From a virus: DNA of 52,069 bases. Below are positions 8,013 through 15,794 of this stretch, in pieces; within the stretch, counting starts at the first letter, position 1; each line of letters opens with the position of its first letter. Under the pieces are notes generated by a model, which made no database searches, was not told the DNA's origin, and saw only the letters and a program-made list of their open reading frames with translations. Where the stretch lies: the IMG/VR virus record IMGVR_UViG_3300045973_001100, positions 1 through 52,069 of that record; one strand, 5' to 3'. The position numbers and the translations under genes are program-made.

Positions 8013-8666
8013 ATGGCACATAGATGGCGACAAATACACCACTCTCTGTTAAGAAGCGATCTTCTCAAGGGAGGAGTTTATATTGTTTTAAACACAAAAA
8101 CAGGAACCATGTATGTGGGCTCTGCTAAAGAGTTTAAGAACAGATGGAATAAACACACAGGAGGCTTGTTAACCAAATCACATTCGAATCCGATTCTTCA
8201 ACGAGCCTGGAATAAGTACAAACATGATGTATTTCGCTGGCTTGTAGTGGAATTTGTCGAAGAGGTTAAGAACTTAATCAGTAGGGAACAAGCATGGTTA
8301 GACTGGATGACTGAGTTAGGAGTGGAGCTGTATAACATCAAAAAAGTGGCCAATTCTCGGTTAGGATTGAAATGTTCCGATGAGACTAAGAAACGAATGT
8401 CCGATGCAGCAAAGAAGCGGGGAGATACTTTCGTAAGAGATGATGAGTGGCGAAAGAAAGTGTCTGAAGCAAACAAAACAAATGCTTCAATTCGTTGTAA
8501 CAAAGACATGAGAAACAAAATGAGCAAACTGAAGAAGGGGAACAAATATGGTCTTGGTCTAATGTGGACTCATGACCCCCAAACAAATCAAAATCACAGA
8601 GTCCTTCCCACTGATCCCCGTCTTCTCTCAGGAGAATTAGTTTTGGGTCGTAAGAAAAACGAATGA
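8013..8666 (+). CDS. GIY-YIG homing endonuclease, 217 aa
   Basis: The nuclease domain covers about residues 18-105. GVY (21-23) and YVG (34-36) are the signature strands, R44 in FKNRW is the catalytic Arg, and E92 in REQAW is the metal-binding Glu. Residues of about 118-180 carry NUMOD3-type DNA-binding repeats (CSDETKKRMSDAAKKRG and variants), and a short C-terminal WTHDP..RV module follows. This is the free-standing Seg-like layout. It is transcribed opposite to the head genes, just upstream of the intron-containing decoration gene, so it may drive homing of that region. The start ATG 8013 has only a weak AAGG upstream. Confidence 0.88.
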   Translation: MAHRWRQIHHSLLRSDLLKGGVYIVLNTKTGTMYVGSAKEFKNRWNKHTGGLLTKSHSNPILQRAWNKYKHDVFRWLVVEFVEEVKNLISREQAWLDWMTELGVELYNIKKVANSRLGLKCSDETKKRMSDAAKKRGDTFVRDDEWRKKVSEANKTNASIRCNKDMRNKMSKLKKGNKYGLGLMWTHDPQTNQNHRVLPTDPRLLSGELVLGRKKNE

Positions 8667-8790
8667 AAAAACAACCCTTAAATCTCCCTGTATCAACAAT
8701 TATCAAAAATCAAGAATGGAAAAACGAATAGAAAACTTTACAACTTTTTTATTTCATATTTTCCTTGCTCGATCTCCTTATGCGGCGTTG

Positions 8791-8816
8791 GGGAGTGTAA
8801 TACACTCCCATTTTCT
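8791..8816 (+). terminator. Probable terminator of the homing endonuclease gene
   Basis: The stem GGGAGTGTA / TACACTCCC (8791-8799 with 8801-8809, effectively a 7-bp stem with a 5-nt loop) is followed by ATTTTCTCC. It lies 125 nt after the endonuclease stop. The rest of 8667-8861 is AT-rich with no gene seen. Confidence 0.55.
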
Positions 8817-8861
8817 CCACTATCTTAACGAATCTGTATCCATTCCTCACAACTATTTAGT

Positions 8862-9392
8862 ATGATGAGAAATGAGAATTTGTATACAAAAATGACTCAG
8901 GTAAGTATAAGAGGGCTAGAGCCCACTCGGGCCTTTTGGAGAGCTTTTATGAGTCTACTAGCTAGTCAAGAAACTCAGGAACAAATGGGCATGAAGAAAT
9001 GGAAAGAATTGATTCTTCAGCTCTATGCCAACGGAAAGACACAGGAATTGGAATTCTCTTCCTCTCTAGAGGCTGAGGAGGCACTCAGATCTATTCGATC
9101 TTGTGGTTCTTATCATCTTCCGGAAAGTCATCGTATAGAGGGGAGTCACAAGAAGGAAAAAATTCTAATTCGTGTCAAGAAGAGATCCCCAGAAGAGTTG
9201 GATAAATTGCATTTTGATAGATTTTCTGGGGTCAGATTCAGCTACCAAGACGGGGATTGGGATCTTCTCACCAGATCCTCTAGAGAAAAGGTAATTAAAC
9301 AACACTGGTCCAAACTGGGTCCTTGGGAAAAAATAAATATCATTAAAAAAATGAATTTTGAAGAACATCGTTTGTTGATTGGAATTATCTAG
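8862..9392 (+). CDS. Hypothetical protein in the plus-strand island, 176 aa
   Basis: The frame starts at tandem ATG codons (8862 and 8865) after an AT-rich gap with a terminator. The protein is basic and mixed alpha/beta, with MGMKKWKELILQLYANGK and an FSSSLEAEEALRSIRS segment. No nuclease or HTH motif is clear. It lies with the GIY-YIG gene in the only plus-strand insert of the head operon and ends at a bidirectional hairpin, so it may have arrived with the mobile element. The function is unknown. Confidence 0.6.
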   Translation: MMRNENLYTKMTQVSIRGLEPTRAFWRAFMSLLASQETQEQMGMKKWKELILQLYANGKTQELEFSSSLEAEEALRSIRSCGSYHLPESHRIEGSHKKEKILIRVKKRSPEELDKLHFDRFSGVRFSYQDGDWDLLTRSSREKVIKQHWSKLGPWEKINIIKKMNFEEHRLLIGII

Positions 9393-9405
9393 AATGATAG
9401 AAACA

Positions 9406-9431
9406 GGATGGCCCTCCTAGGAGGGCCATCC
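9406..9431. terminator. Bidirectional hairpin terminator between convergent genes
   Basis: A perfect 11-bp stem (GGATGGCCCTC / GAGGGCCATCC) with a CTAG loop lies 14 nt after the plus-strand 176-residue gene and 19 nt after the minus-strand 414-residue gene. Adjacent T-rich runs are weak in both directions. Its stem shares ATGGCCCTC with the capsid terminator at 6066-6087. Confidence 0.75.
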
Positions 9432-9449
9432 TCATGAACTTCAGTTCGT

Positions 9450-10694
9450 TTACCAGCTGCCCTGATCGTCAGGGAAGACGAGGGCAGACAGCATGCGCTG
9501 ATCTTTGCTACGGTCGTCGCTGGCAATCTTGACATCGCCAAGAGAGCGCAGAGGCTTCTTACCAGCGGGAATCTTCTTAGTTGAAGCAGCCTTGGGCATT
9601 TCCAACTTGGGTTCAGTCTCACGCTCGAAACCGGTGGGCTCAAACTTATCGCCCTTGACACCGGAGAGCACTTCATACAGGATAGAGTCTTCGTGATCCT
9701 TCTCTGCATCGGTAACACCAGCTTCGTCGAGTAGGTCTTCACCCATCTCACCAGGAAGCAGAACCTTGTCACCAGCGACCTTGGAGTCAGCGAGCAGACT
9801 GTCCATACCGGCTGATTCATCACCAGCGGTGTGGAAATAGCCAGCGAGGTCGTCGTGACCGGCGAAGTCCATGCCTTCTGAGTTAAGAGCTGATTCCATG
9901 CTCTTGGCATCGGAAGGACCAAAGAAGTCTTCACTGTCAACCACATCCTCAGGATTGTGATCATTCTCATTGGCCAGGTCAGAAGTCTTCTCTTCCATGC
10001 CCTCTTCGTCAAAGATCTTGCTGAAGTCGAGTTCTTCCTCGTTCTCTACAGCCAGCTCGAGTGCTTCAACATCAGCCTCAAGAGCGTCAATCTTTTCCTT
10101 CAGCTCTTCCTTCTTCTCATCAGGAATGGGTTCACCAGCGCCTTCGGTGGGAGGAACTTCTTCGTCTAGAGGAGGCATCTCTTCGTCGTGGACTTCTTCC
10201 TCAACAGGAGGCAGCCCTTCGTCATGAATCTCTTCTTCATGCTTCTCTTCGACGAGAGGAGCGTCTTCGGTTTCGGGACCGGCGGTCTTTTTGCAATTTT
10301 CGCAACCCTTACCCTCGCATACGCATTCGGCCGAAGCAGACTTAGCCTCGCCCTTGAGCTCCTTCTCCACTTCCTTCTTCATCTTCTCAAGGAAGGAGGG
10401 GTCTTCACATGCTTCGTTCAGTTCGACCTTATGAATCTGCTCAAACTTCTCAGCCAACTTGGTGTAGTGGGCATTGATGGCAGTCTGACGCAGCATGGCG
10501 GTCAAAACCAAAGTGGAATTGCCCAAAAGGGAGGAAGCCAGCTTGAACTGAACGTCCGAGGGGGCCTGGGGCAACATGGTCTTTGCAATGGTCCATGCAG
10601 AGGCGACTCGTGTCTTATTCTCTTTTGCGGCCTTTTGCTTAGACGCTTTCAGAGCGGCAACACGCTCTCTCAATGATTTCTTTTCTGTGCTCAT
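9450..10694 (-). CDS. Acidic scaffold-like prohead protein, 414 aa
   Basis: Residues 1-30 are a basic helix (RERVAALKASKQKAAKEN). About 150-260 is extremely Glu/Asp-rich with short repeats (VHDEEMPPLDEEVPP), then a predicted coiled coil (KKEELKEKIDALEADVEALELAVENEEEL). A C-x-C-x4-C-x2-C cluster occurs at residues 124-134. The low-complexity acidic helix and its position between the protease-like and capsid genes match a prohead scaffold/core protein such as T4 gp22, though no sequence homology is claimed. AAGGAG precedes ATG 10694. The C-terminus is basic and may contact capsid subunits. Confidence 0.6.
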   Translation of the reverse strand: MSTEKKSLRERVAALKASKQKAAKENKTRVASAWTIAKTMLPQAPSDVQFKLASSLLGNSTLVLTAMLRQTAINAHYTKLAEKFEQIHKVELNEACEDPSFLEKMKKEVEKELKGEAKSASAECVCEGKGCENCKKTAGPETEDAPLVEEKHEEEIHDEGLPPVEEEVHDEEMPPLDEEVPPTEGAGEPIPDEKKEELKEKIDALEADVEALELAVENEEELDFSKIFDEEGMEEKTSDLANENDHNPEDVVDSEDFFGPSDAKSMESALNSEGMDFAGHDDLAGYFHTAGDESAGMDSLLADSKVAGDKVLLPGEMGEDLLDEAGVTDAEKDHEDSILYEVLSGVKGDKFEPTGFERETEPKLEMPKAASTKKIPAGKKPLRSLGDVKIASDDRSKDQRMLSALVFPDDQGSW

Positions 10695-10776
10695 ATTTAA
10701 AGCTCCTTATTTTATGATATCGCCTCTACTTCAATAGAGAGTAAAAGTTGGTTTTGATGAAACTTTCGTTCCATCG

Positions 10777-11628
10777 TTACTTCAATTTTCGATATAGGTC
10801 CGAAATTAACTGAATGTCAGTAACTCGGCGTTGGCTCGACGCTGCCTTATTAATAAGTTCAGCATCCTTGGTGAAGGCTGTCTTAGGTCCTTCCCACGTG
10901 TCCGCGACAATAGTTCGCAACGTGGCACCTGGAAATGCTGGGACAGCCACCCAGCTGGCTTCGACAAACCTAACTCCCCCATTGGGAAGAGACTTATGGC
11001 CACAAAGTTCAGCAATGCGTCTTGCAATACCATCCTCATCGGGGAGGAATTGACCTTTATTATAATGAAGGTGAGTGCAGTAGGAATTTTGATCAGCGAC
11101 TTGTTTGCCACAAAAGCTACAAATCACCAAATCGGTTACACAGCCCATGGAGAGGTAGCGAACCTCTTCGTTACGAATCTTGCTAACCAGATCTTCATGA
11201 GAGAGATCTGTTGCAACTAGAAGATCGACAAAATATACCCACACGTCAGGAGCGATGTGAATCTTTCTCAAAACGGAGTCAAGAATGTGTCCCTTTGCTG
11301 CTTTGCTATTCTGATAGTGTTCATAAAAATTAAATGCACCAACAAAACTGCGATAAGACAATCGAAGAACATCATTTTCCCAAGCGTCTTCATTATTATT
11401 AACAAGATAAGAGCACTCGGGCTTAATCAAGTAGTCGTGAGGATCTGCTTCGGTCATAACCGAAGACATGATAGTAACGTGGGACAGAAGATATTTAGAC
11501 GTATTACCAGCAAATTTAGAAATGGCAGCGGATTTGTGCCCAAATGATGCAGTTCCATGTAGTTTCTCCCAGTCCTGAATGGAGAAGACTGGGTCGGTAA
11601 TGGTGGCATTGGCAATTTTATTAAACAT
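10777..11628 (-). CDS. Probable prohead maturation protease, 283 aa
   Basis: The layout fits S78/T4 gp21-type capsid proteases. A His lies in FNFYEHYQ (H104), a Ser follows the expected strand in VRYLSMGC (S160), and between them are KGHILDSVLRK and a VWVYFVDLLVATDL strand. Residues 170-188 add a zinc-ribbon-like insert (C170-x2-C173, C184, H186/H188). The late segment FVEASWVAVPAFPGA is also typical of this type of phage protein. The enzyme would cleave scaffold and capsid proteins during head maturation. It lies directly before the scaffold-like gene. The catalytic assignment is by pattern and not tested. Confidence 0.62.
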   Translation of the reverse strand: MFNKIANATITDPVFSIQDWEKLHGTASFGHKSAAISKFAGNTSKYLLSHVTIMSSVMTEADPHDYLIKPECSYLVNNNEDAWENDVLRLSYRSFVGAFNFYEHYQNSKAAKGHILDSVLRKIHIAPDVWVYFVDLLVATDLSHEDLVSKIRNEEVRYLSMGCVTDLVICSFCGKQVADQNSYCTHLHYNKGQFLPDEDGIARRIAELCGHKSLPNGGVRFVEASWVAVPAFPGATLRTIVADTWEGPKTAFTKDAELINKAASSQRRVTDIQLISDLYRKLK

Positions 11629-11629
11629 C

Positions 11630-12457
11630 TTAGACCATCACAAACTCTAAACTGATACCATCAAAACCGGCATTAAGAACAGTGTGAGAGTATTTGGCTG
11701 TTCTACCCGTGGAGAAGAGGATGTCTCTTTCCATACGGTGCAACTCTGCCGAACCGATTTCCACATGAGCCACCCGCCCTCGTGGAATATTCACCATAAG
11801 AACACTGTCATTTACTTTGATGTTCTTAGCACTGGCCAACTGCTTGATGTACGAACCGGAGGCCACTCGATGAGCGACTCGTGTATTACGATCAAACTCG
11901 TAATCTAAATCCGAGATGGTCAGAAGACCACCGGTCTTATCGGCCAATCCTTCTTCATCCTTTTCATCCTTGATTTCATTCTTAGTCGTTTCAGATCTAT
12001 AGTCTCTCATATCTTCTCTGGGAGGAAGAAATTCTGGATCTTCATGTAACTTGGAAAGAATTCTAGGTGCTGTTTGATCTTCTTTACGTTGTTGCTTCTT
12101 AAGAAGTTCGTTCTCGGGATCTGACTGGTCAGTGGGGACGGCATCAAATCGACTATCTGCATAAGGATTTTCATGTTCTGTCTGATAGCCCCGATCATAC
12201 ACGGTGCCAACGTTATCACGACCCATCTCAAAATTTTGGGCCTCAGCGGACTTGGACAAAAGGGAAGAAGCTGCTCGTGCTAATTCTGGCTTGTCTACTT
12301 GTTCACTGGTAGTGTTTTCTAGTTCGTTGAGTTTTGTTTTTAGTTTTTCTTGTAGGTTTTTTGACTTAATTAAGTTTAGTGTTTGAGCAGCTTCTTCTTT
12401 TGACAATCCAGTCACATCCATATTGGATACCATCTGAACGAAGGTGTCTTCGTCCAA
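11630..12457 (-). CDS. Hypothetical head-tail region protein, 275+ aa, start uncertain
   Basis: The frame can begin at TTG 12457, but that codon has no ribosome binding site. Coding-like sequence continues upstream in frame for about 35-45 residues (SILNSKPCNKTDYVSLSRRGDTL) with no ATG, GTG or TTG. AAGGA lies 6 nt before an ATC at 12559, and GAGGTGA before a CTG at 12496. The start is therefore unresolved. The N-terminal part is helical, the middle charged, and residues of about 175-275 are a beta-rich domain (VNDSVLMVNIPRGRVAHVEIG). It lies between the tail tube and protease genes, where T4 has its portal, but it is too short and unlike a portal. Confidence 0.65.
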   Translation of the reverse strand: MDEDTFVQMVSNMDVTGLSKEEAAQTLNLIKSKNLQEKLKTKLNELENTTSEQVDKPELARAASSLLSKSAEAQNFEMGRDNVGTVYDRGYQTEHENPYADSRFDAVPTDQSDPENELLKKQQRKEDQTAPRILSKLHEDPEFLPPREDMRDYRSETTKNEIKDEKDEEGLADKTGGLLTISDLDYEFDRNTRVAHRVASGSYIKQLASAKNIKVNDSVLMVNIPRGRVAHVEIGSAELHRMERDILFSTGRTAKYSHTVLNAGFDGISLEFVMV

Positions 12458-12581
12458 ACGGATTTCGTCGGATTGTTTCTGGAAAAGGGAGGACAGAGTA
12501 TCACCTCTACGAGAAAGGGATACATAGTCAGTTTTATTGCACGGTTTAGAGTTGAGGATGGAGTGTCCTTGTGTGAGAATA

Positions 12582-12608
12582 AAACTTGACCCCCGGTTTG
12601 GGGGTCAA
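12582..12608 (-). terminator. Rho-independent terminator after the tail tube gene
   Basis: A perfect 9-bp stem (TTGACCCCC / GGGGGTCAA, 12586-12594 with 12600-12608) with a 5-nt loop is followed by GTTTTATTC on the minus strand, 24 nt after the tail tube stop. Confidence 0.8.
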
Positions 12609-12632
12609 ATCAGTATTCATTATTGACTAAAA

Positions 12633-13313
12633 TCAACGAGGTTCACCCTCGAGTCTGATAGAACGGCCAGTCTTATCCGTTTTATTGAGACCTGCATCAA
12701 TAAATTCACCATAGACGGAACCATTAGCATCGAAAATATCAGACACCATAACGGTGGCATCCTCGCTAACAGCAGCCTGTTCGACTTGATAGGCGGTGTT
12801 GTATGATTCCATCCAGCAACCCTCAAATACGGTTACGACAGCATACAGACCAGGATTGCCCAAGTTGTTCAGCCCACCCTCTGAGGGCACGTCAGCCTGA
12901 ATGGCCTGACCGGTGTCCTTGGCTTCGGATGCAAACTCGGAGAAAACAATCTCTGTCTTGATATCGAAGGGCCACTTGTGATGCTTGAGGGAGCGAACAA
13001 GACCACTTACACCAGCCTTGTAACCAAACATCTGCATCAGATTAGCCAAATAGAGAGCGGTGCGGCTGATACTAAGGGACATTGGCTGGGTCACACCGGG
13101 GACGAGTTCAGCAACCTGATCGCCATAGCCCAGTCCACGAATAGTTTCGATGTTGCGGCTCTCAGACATGCTGAAGCTGCTGGTGACACCCATCTTGACA
13201 AATTTACCGACATCGACAACGTGGCTGTAGATTTTGAACCGGCTTGAAATGACTGTCTTAGTCTGAGCGGTAGTGCCTTGTTTGTAAAGATATGAATCTG
13301 CTACTGCTGCCAT
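12633..13313 (-). CDS. Tail tube protein, 226 aa
   Basis: The size and residue pattern fit myovirus tail tube subunits (T4 gp19-like): SRFKIYSHVVDVGKFVKMG at the N-terminus, a middle helix RTALYLANLMQMFGY, then WPFDIKTEIVF, YAVVTVFEGCWMESYN and a final AVSEDATVMVSDIF strand pair. Such subunits stack as hexamers to form the inner tube of the contractile tail. GGGAG precedes ATG 13313. The strong terminator after it suggests high expression. Its position two genes after the sheath matches the T4 order 18-19. Confidence 0.75.
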   Translation of the reverse strand: MAAVADSYLYKQGTTAQTKTVISSRFKIYSHVVDVGKFVKMGVTSSFSMSESRNIETIRGLGYGDQVAELVPGVTQPMSLSISRTALYLANLMQMFGYKAGVSGLVRSLKHHKWPFDIKTEIVFSEFASEAKDTGQAIQADVPSEGGLNNLGNPGLYAVVTVFEGCWMESYNTAYQVEQAAVSEDATVMVSDIFDANGSVYGEFIDAGLNKTDKTGRSIRLEGEPR

Positions 13314-13357
13314 TTTGTTCTCCCTATTGTTAGAATTGGATAGTTCTGTTCCCTAGA

Positions 13358-15304
13358 TTAATTTTCAATCCCAGGAAGAGTTAGATTAGACAAGAGAGCT
13401 CGCTTCTGAGCGGCAACGGTTTTGCGAGCCTGACTCAACGCTACGGCATAAGGATTAGCTTTGGCATCTTTCCCTTGGAATTCGGGTTTCTTCTTGAGTT
13501 CTTTTACAATTTTCTCTGCTTCAGCCTGAACCGCCAGGGGTTGACCATCAAATGCAGAGGTCTTTTTCTTCTTAGTAGCTTCCTCGATAGCGGTTTCGGC
13601 AGCTTCGAGCGCGGTGAACTGTTTACCTAACAGCTTGAGCACTTCATCCAGCTTATTCTTTAGCTTAACAATGTCCTCTGAGGTGTTTTTAACCGCAGCG
13701 GAGTTGTTGGCGAATTCGACCGTCTTCTTGAAATCGAAGAACTTGCCTGTGAGCAATCCCTGGAGCTCTTCAACAAACTTCATCGCCTTCTTTGTTTCCG
13801 TAGTGGAAATGTCAGCGACGTCACCGGCAGTCTTGAGACCACCCGTCTTGGAAGACTTCTTATCATCTTCTAGATGAAGCTCATCCTTTTCATAATCCAT
13901 TGGCTCTGGTGTATTGGCATCATCTTCAATGGTACCAGGTTCGGTCATTTCATCTGGGTCAACACCAGGTACGTTAAGATCGTTCATCATCGATCCACCA
14001 CCCTGGTCCACACCCTCATCAACATTCTTGCTATAGTAGTCACCCTCAACCAGTTTGGTTTGAATTGATTCGATGGACTTGATTACGGCTTCGTTGAGAT
14101 CTAGGATGGCTCGCTCAATCTCTTTGGGCCATGTGGAAGGATTGACTGGTTCACCCAGAGAGGACCATTCGGTCTTAACCGAGTCAAGCAGAGACACGAT
14201 AACTGCATCGGTGCTGCTCTGCTCTTCGGTCTCTTCTTCCTCTTCGGCTCCACCCTCAGATGCTTCCTTGGAAGCGAGAAGAGGACCAGAGGAACGGTCT
14301 GGAGCGGGGTCATTTGTAAATTCTTTCAAGGCGTCAAAGAGTTCCTTCTCTTTAAATCCCCAGTTACCCTTTCCATATGTGTAAGTCTGCTCCATTGCAG
14401 AGAGCAATTTGGTGGCGAGTTGAGCAAGTTCAGGTGGAGCTGCCGTCTTAGCCATGTCCTTGACGCATTCAGCACAAACATCTTCCTCAGCAGCACATCG
14501 TTTGCCACATTCGGCACAACGATTAGTTTTTTCACCCTTGGATCCGTTCTTCTCTTTTTCTAACAATTGCTGCTCCGTGTCTAGGTGCTTCGTCTCTACC
14601 GGCTCTTCACGATCGTTATCGACAGACCACGCTGTGGGAGTGGCAGACTTCTGTGATCCCGTCTTCTTAAGAATGTTAGTCAGTTGACCAACAAACTCTG
14701 ATTCGTTAACCTGATTTGTCAAAAATTGAGAAACCAGCGTAGCAAATGATCTTGTATTTGAAGCTGAACCAGCGGGAGTCTTCTTGAGCTCCTGAGTCAG
14801 CTGCATCAATGCTTGTTGGGATTGGGTTCCAGACGTATCGGTTGGAGACATCATCTTAGCTGCAAGAGGCTTTAGGCTTGCGGCATTCTCTTTAATCCAA
14901 TCGACCGTTCCCTTAATGACATTACCAAGGAAGTCCGCCTCTTTGGGCATGGCACAGGCCTCACAGCCCATTCCTCCACACTTGTCGCAGTCGATAGTCG
15001 CTTCCTTGCACCCACCACATCCTGGGCACTGTTCTCCACTATAGGGTTCGTGACAATAGAAGCAAGTCTTGCTTTGAGAAGGGGCAAAGAGAAAATCCAT
15101 AGATTGTCTGCCAGGTTCTGGGGGAGTGGTGAGGGTTTCTCTGTCTAGAATTTGTTTGTTTCGTCCACCAGGCATGTGGGGTTCCGCTTCCTTTTTTAGC
15201 ATTTCTACATTTCGTTGATCCTTCGGATTACAAAATGAACAATCCTCCTTACCACAATTGCACTCCATCGCCTTTTTGCGAGATGCCATTAGTCTAGAAC
15301 GCAT
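13358..15304 (-). CDS. Large Cys-rich virion-associated protein, 648 aa
   Basis: The protein has three Cys clusters: C15-x-C17-x4-C22-x2-C25; a dense zinc-ribbon array at C81-C117 (CFYCHEP, CPGCGGC, CDKCGGMGCEAC); and C263/C266/C270/C277/C280. TPTAWSVDNDRE at residues 222-232 recurs in the 544-residue protein (2624-4258). The remainder is helical, with very acidic stretches (EEEEETEEQ) and a Lys-rich C-terminus. It lies between sheath and tube genes. I found no portal or tape-measure features. GAGG precedes ATG 15304, overlapping the end of the previous gene. The function is unknown. Confidence 0.7.
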   Translation of the reverse strand: MRSRLMASRKKAMECNCGKEDCSFCNPKDQRNVEMLKKEAEPHMPGGRNKQILDRETLTTPPEPGRQSMDFLFAPSQSKTCFYCHEPYSGEQCPGCGGCKEATIDCDKCGGMGCEACAMPKEADFLGNVIKGTVDWIKENAASLKPLAAKMMSPTDTSGTQSQQALMQLTQELKKTPAGSASNTRSFATLVSQFLTNQVNESEFVGQLTNILKKTGSQKSATPTAWSVDNDREEPVETKHLDTEQQLLEKEKNGSKGEKTNRCAECGKRCAAEEDVCAECVKDMAKTAAPPELAQLATKLLSAMEQTYTYGKGNWGFKEKELFDALKEFTNDPAPDRSSGPLLASKEASEGGAEEEEETEEQSSTDAVIVSLLDSVKTEWSSLGEPVNPSTWPKEIERAILDLNEAVIKSIESIQTKLVEGDYYSKNVDEGVDQGGGSMMNDLNVPGVDPDEMTEPGTIEDDANTPEPMDYEKDELHLEDDKKSSKTGGLKTAGDVADISTTETKKAMKFVEELQGLLTGKFFDFKKTVEFANNSAAVKNTSEDIVKLKNKLDEVLKLLGKQFTALEAAETAIEEATKKKKTSAFDGQPLAVQAEAEKIVKELKKKPEFQGKDAKANPYAVALSQARKTVAAQKRALLSNLTLPGIEN

Positions 15305-15311
15305 ACGAACC

Positions 15312-15749
15312 TCATACAGTAGAGTCAGGAAGAGAAGAAAGCTGGGGGGGAGTCTTAGCTCGAAGTATAGTCAAGGAATCCAAAATGCGAGTGGACATGA
15401 CCGTACTGTAGGAAGTTGCGGCATGGACGGGATCACTAGTGATACAATCCAACACTCCCTGCTGAGGTGCAGGTTGACCAGGCGTTCCAACAGGAAGTTG
15501 AGTCATGAACTTAGCAGTAAAATTTGATATTTCAGTGGTGATACCCTTATATAGTTCGGGTGTTCCTAGGGCAAAAGTAAAGGTATTATCAAGAGGATCT
15601 ACAAAAGTGCCACCCAGATTGACTTTAGGGTCTCCATATGCTAGGATTCTGGCCTTATCAGTCACATCGTCAGCATCACCAACAAAAGATGGTTGAAGTG
15701 TCACCATCACTTGTCCGTTTAGATGCTGAACAACAGGGTGGATCTGCAT
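15312..15749 (-). CDS. Hypothetical structural protein after the sheath gene, 145 aa
   Basis: GGAG stands about 8 nt before ATG 15749. The sequence is beta-rich and low in charge (GQVMVTLQPSFVGDADDV, then NTFTFALGTPELYKG), typical of tail structural proteins, and ends in a hydrophilic tail. It lies between the sheath gene and the 648-residue gene. No family is recognised. A tail accessory or tube-end role is a guess from position only. Confidence 0.6.
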   Translation of the reverse strand: MQIHPVVQHLNGQVMVTLQPSFVGDADDVTDKARILAYGDPKVNLGGTFVDPLDNTFTFALGTPELYKGITTEISNFTAKFMTQLPVGTPGQPAPQQGVLDCITSDPVHAATSYSTVMSTRILDSLTILRAKTPPQLSSLPDSTV

Positions 15750-15768
15750 ACTTTTTCTCCAAAGGGAT

Positions 15769-15791
15769 GGAGGGGAGACCAGCTCCCCTCC
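15769..15791 (-). promoter_or_regulatory. Hairpin between the sheath stop and the next ribosome binding site
   Basis: A perfect 9-bp stem (GGAGGGGAG / CTCCCCTCC) with a 5-nt loop sits 3 nt after the sheath stop and about 10 nt before the GGAG of the next gene. No T-run follows, so it is more likely an mRNA stabiliser or attenuator than a full terminator. Confidence 0.5.
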
Positions 15792-15794
15792 TCA

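Noticed and set aside
8667-8861. Possible CRISPR, tRNA or promoter in the AT-rich gap
   Set aside because: No repeats, cloverleaf or clear promoter boxes seen; only a hairpin terminator is supported.
9389-10012. Minus-strand frame of 207 codons inside the scaffold-like gene
   Set aside because: An out-of-frame shadow of the Glu/Asp-rich gene with odd composition (many Arg, Leu, Pro).
13358-15304. Calling the 648-aa Cys-rich protein the portal
   Set aside because: The size and place would fit, but the zinc-ribbon arrays and acidic low-complexity sequence do not resemble a portal fold.
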